In this document: positions 7,615 to 7,670 of the stretch, in pieces
Layout: each line of letters begins with the position of its first letter
Position numbering within the stretch: the first letter of the stretch is position 1
From: Dehalococcoidia bacterium
Lineage (GTDB): Bacteria; Chloroflexota; Dehalococcoidia; GIF9; UBA5629
DNA length: 7,670 bases
Direction of reading: 5' to 3'
Assembly: GCA_014384515.1 (NCBI GenBank)
Contig: JACNFS010000137.1
Location: 1-7,670, forward strand
Translations under genes and position numbers: made by a program
The notes under the pieces: generated by a model
The model's database searches: none
Told to the model about the DNA's origin: nothing
What the model saw: only the letters and a program-made list of their open reading frames with translations

Positions 7615-7670
7615 GGGTAGATTGGAGCATCAGCTCCAATCACGCCTAGAGCGGATGCTCTAGGCTACCC
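7615..7670. repeat. Composite palindromic element, REP/BIME-like
   Basis: Two perfect 9-bp hairpins with 4-nt loops stand side by side. The first is GATTGGAGC (7620-7628) with GCTCCAATC (7633-7641). The second is GCCTAGAGC (7644-7652) with GCTCTAGGC (7657-7665). GGGTA (7615-7619) and TACCC (7666-7670) can pair around both. The second half (7643-7670), read in reverse complement, matches the first half (7615-7642) at 20 of 28 positions, so they are inverted diverged copies of one unit beginning GGGTAG. All six stem differences form three compensated base pairs. The layout, GTAG at the foot of each hairpin in inverted orientation, resembles REP/BIME elements handled by RAYT-type transposases. 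No transposase is visible. There is no T-tract, though the window ends here, so a terminator role is not excluded. The element may extend past the edge. Confidence 0.7.

Noticed and set aside
1..7670. CRISPR array, prophage, insertion sequence genes or tRNA genes
   Set aside because: I saw no regularly spaced direct repeats, integrase, transposase or phage-like proteins, and no tRNA cloverleaf. All the sequence except short gaps is taken up by housekeeping genes and the 5S rRNA.

Overview
This looks like an ordinary bacterial chromosome segment carrying housekeeping genes, all on the + strand. It is tightly packed and of moderate GC content, and I see no phage or transposase genes. Protein-level resemblance, and an rRNA end followed by clpC, radA, ispD, ispF, a cysE-type gene and cysS, point to Chloroflexota, most likely Dehalococcoidia. 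That placement rests on remembered family sequences and gene order, not on a search.

Layout: (1) 1-26 is probably the tail of a 23S-5S spacer, 27-146 is 5S rRNA, and a short hairpin with a T-tract (153-177) follows. The bases just before and after the 5S are complementary. (2) A near-consensus sigma70-type promoter (TTGACT, 17 nt, TATAAT; 209-237), with a small dyad next to its -35 box, drives clpC (294-2765), a complete ClpC-type AAA+ unfoldase of 823 aa. A good intrinsic terminator (2818-2858) ends clpC. (3) A second unit of five genes is almost without gaps: radA (2952-4334), ispD (4345-5025), ispF (5030-5530), cysE/epsC-type serine acetyltransferase (5530-6222) and cysS (6209-7570). The spacings are 10 nt, 4 nt, a 1-nt overlap and a 14-nt overlap, which indicates co-transcription and translational coupling. 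(4) After cysS, 7571-7614 holds no gene. The window then ends in a striking 56-bp composite palindrome (7615-7670): two inverted, diverged copies of a GGGTAG-plus-hairpin unit whose stem differences are compensated.

How the genes fit together: ClpC unfolds proteins for the ClpP peptidase. RadA processes branched recombination intermediates. IspD and IspF are two steps of the MEP isoprenoid pathway. CysE makes O-acetylserine for cysteine synthesis, and CysS charges tRNA-Cys with the product. The order matches the Firmicutes ctsR-mcsA-mcsB-clpC-radA-disA-yacL-ispD-ispF-gltX-cysE-cysS cluster, but ctsR, mcsA, mcsB, disA, yacL and gltX are absent here.

I found no new protein system. The least explained structure is the palindromic element at the right edge.
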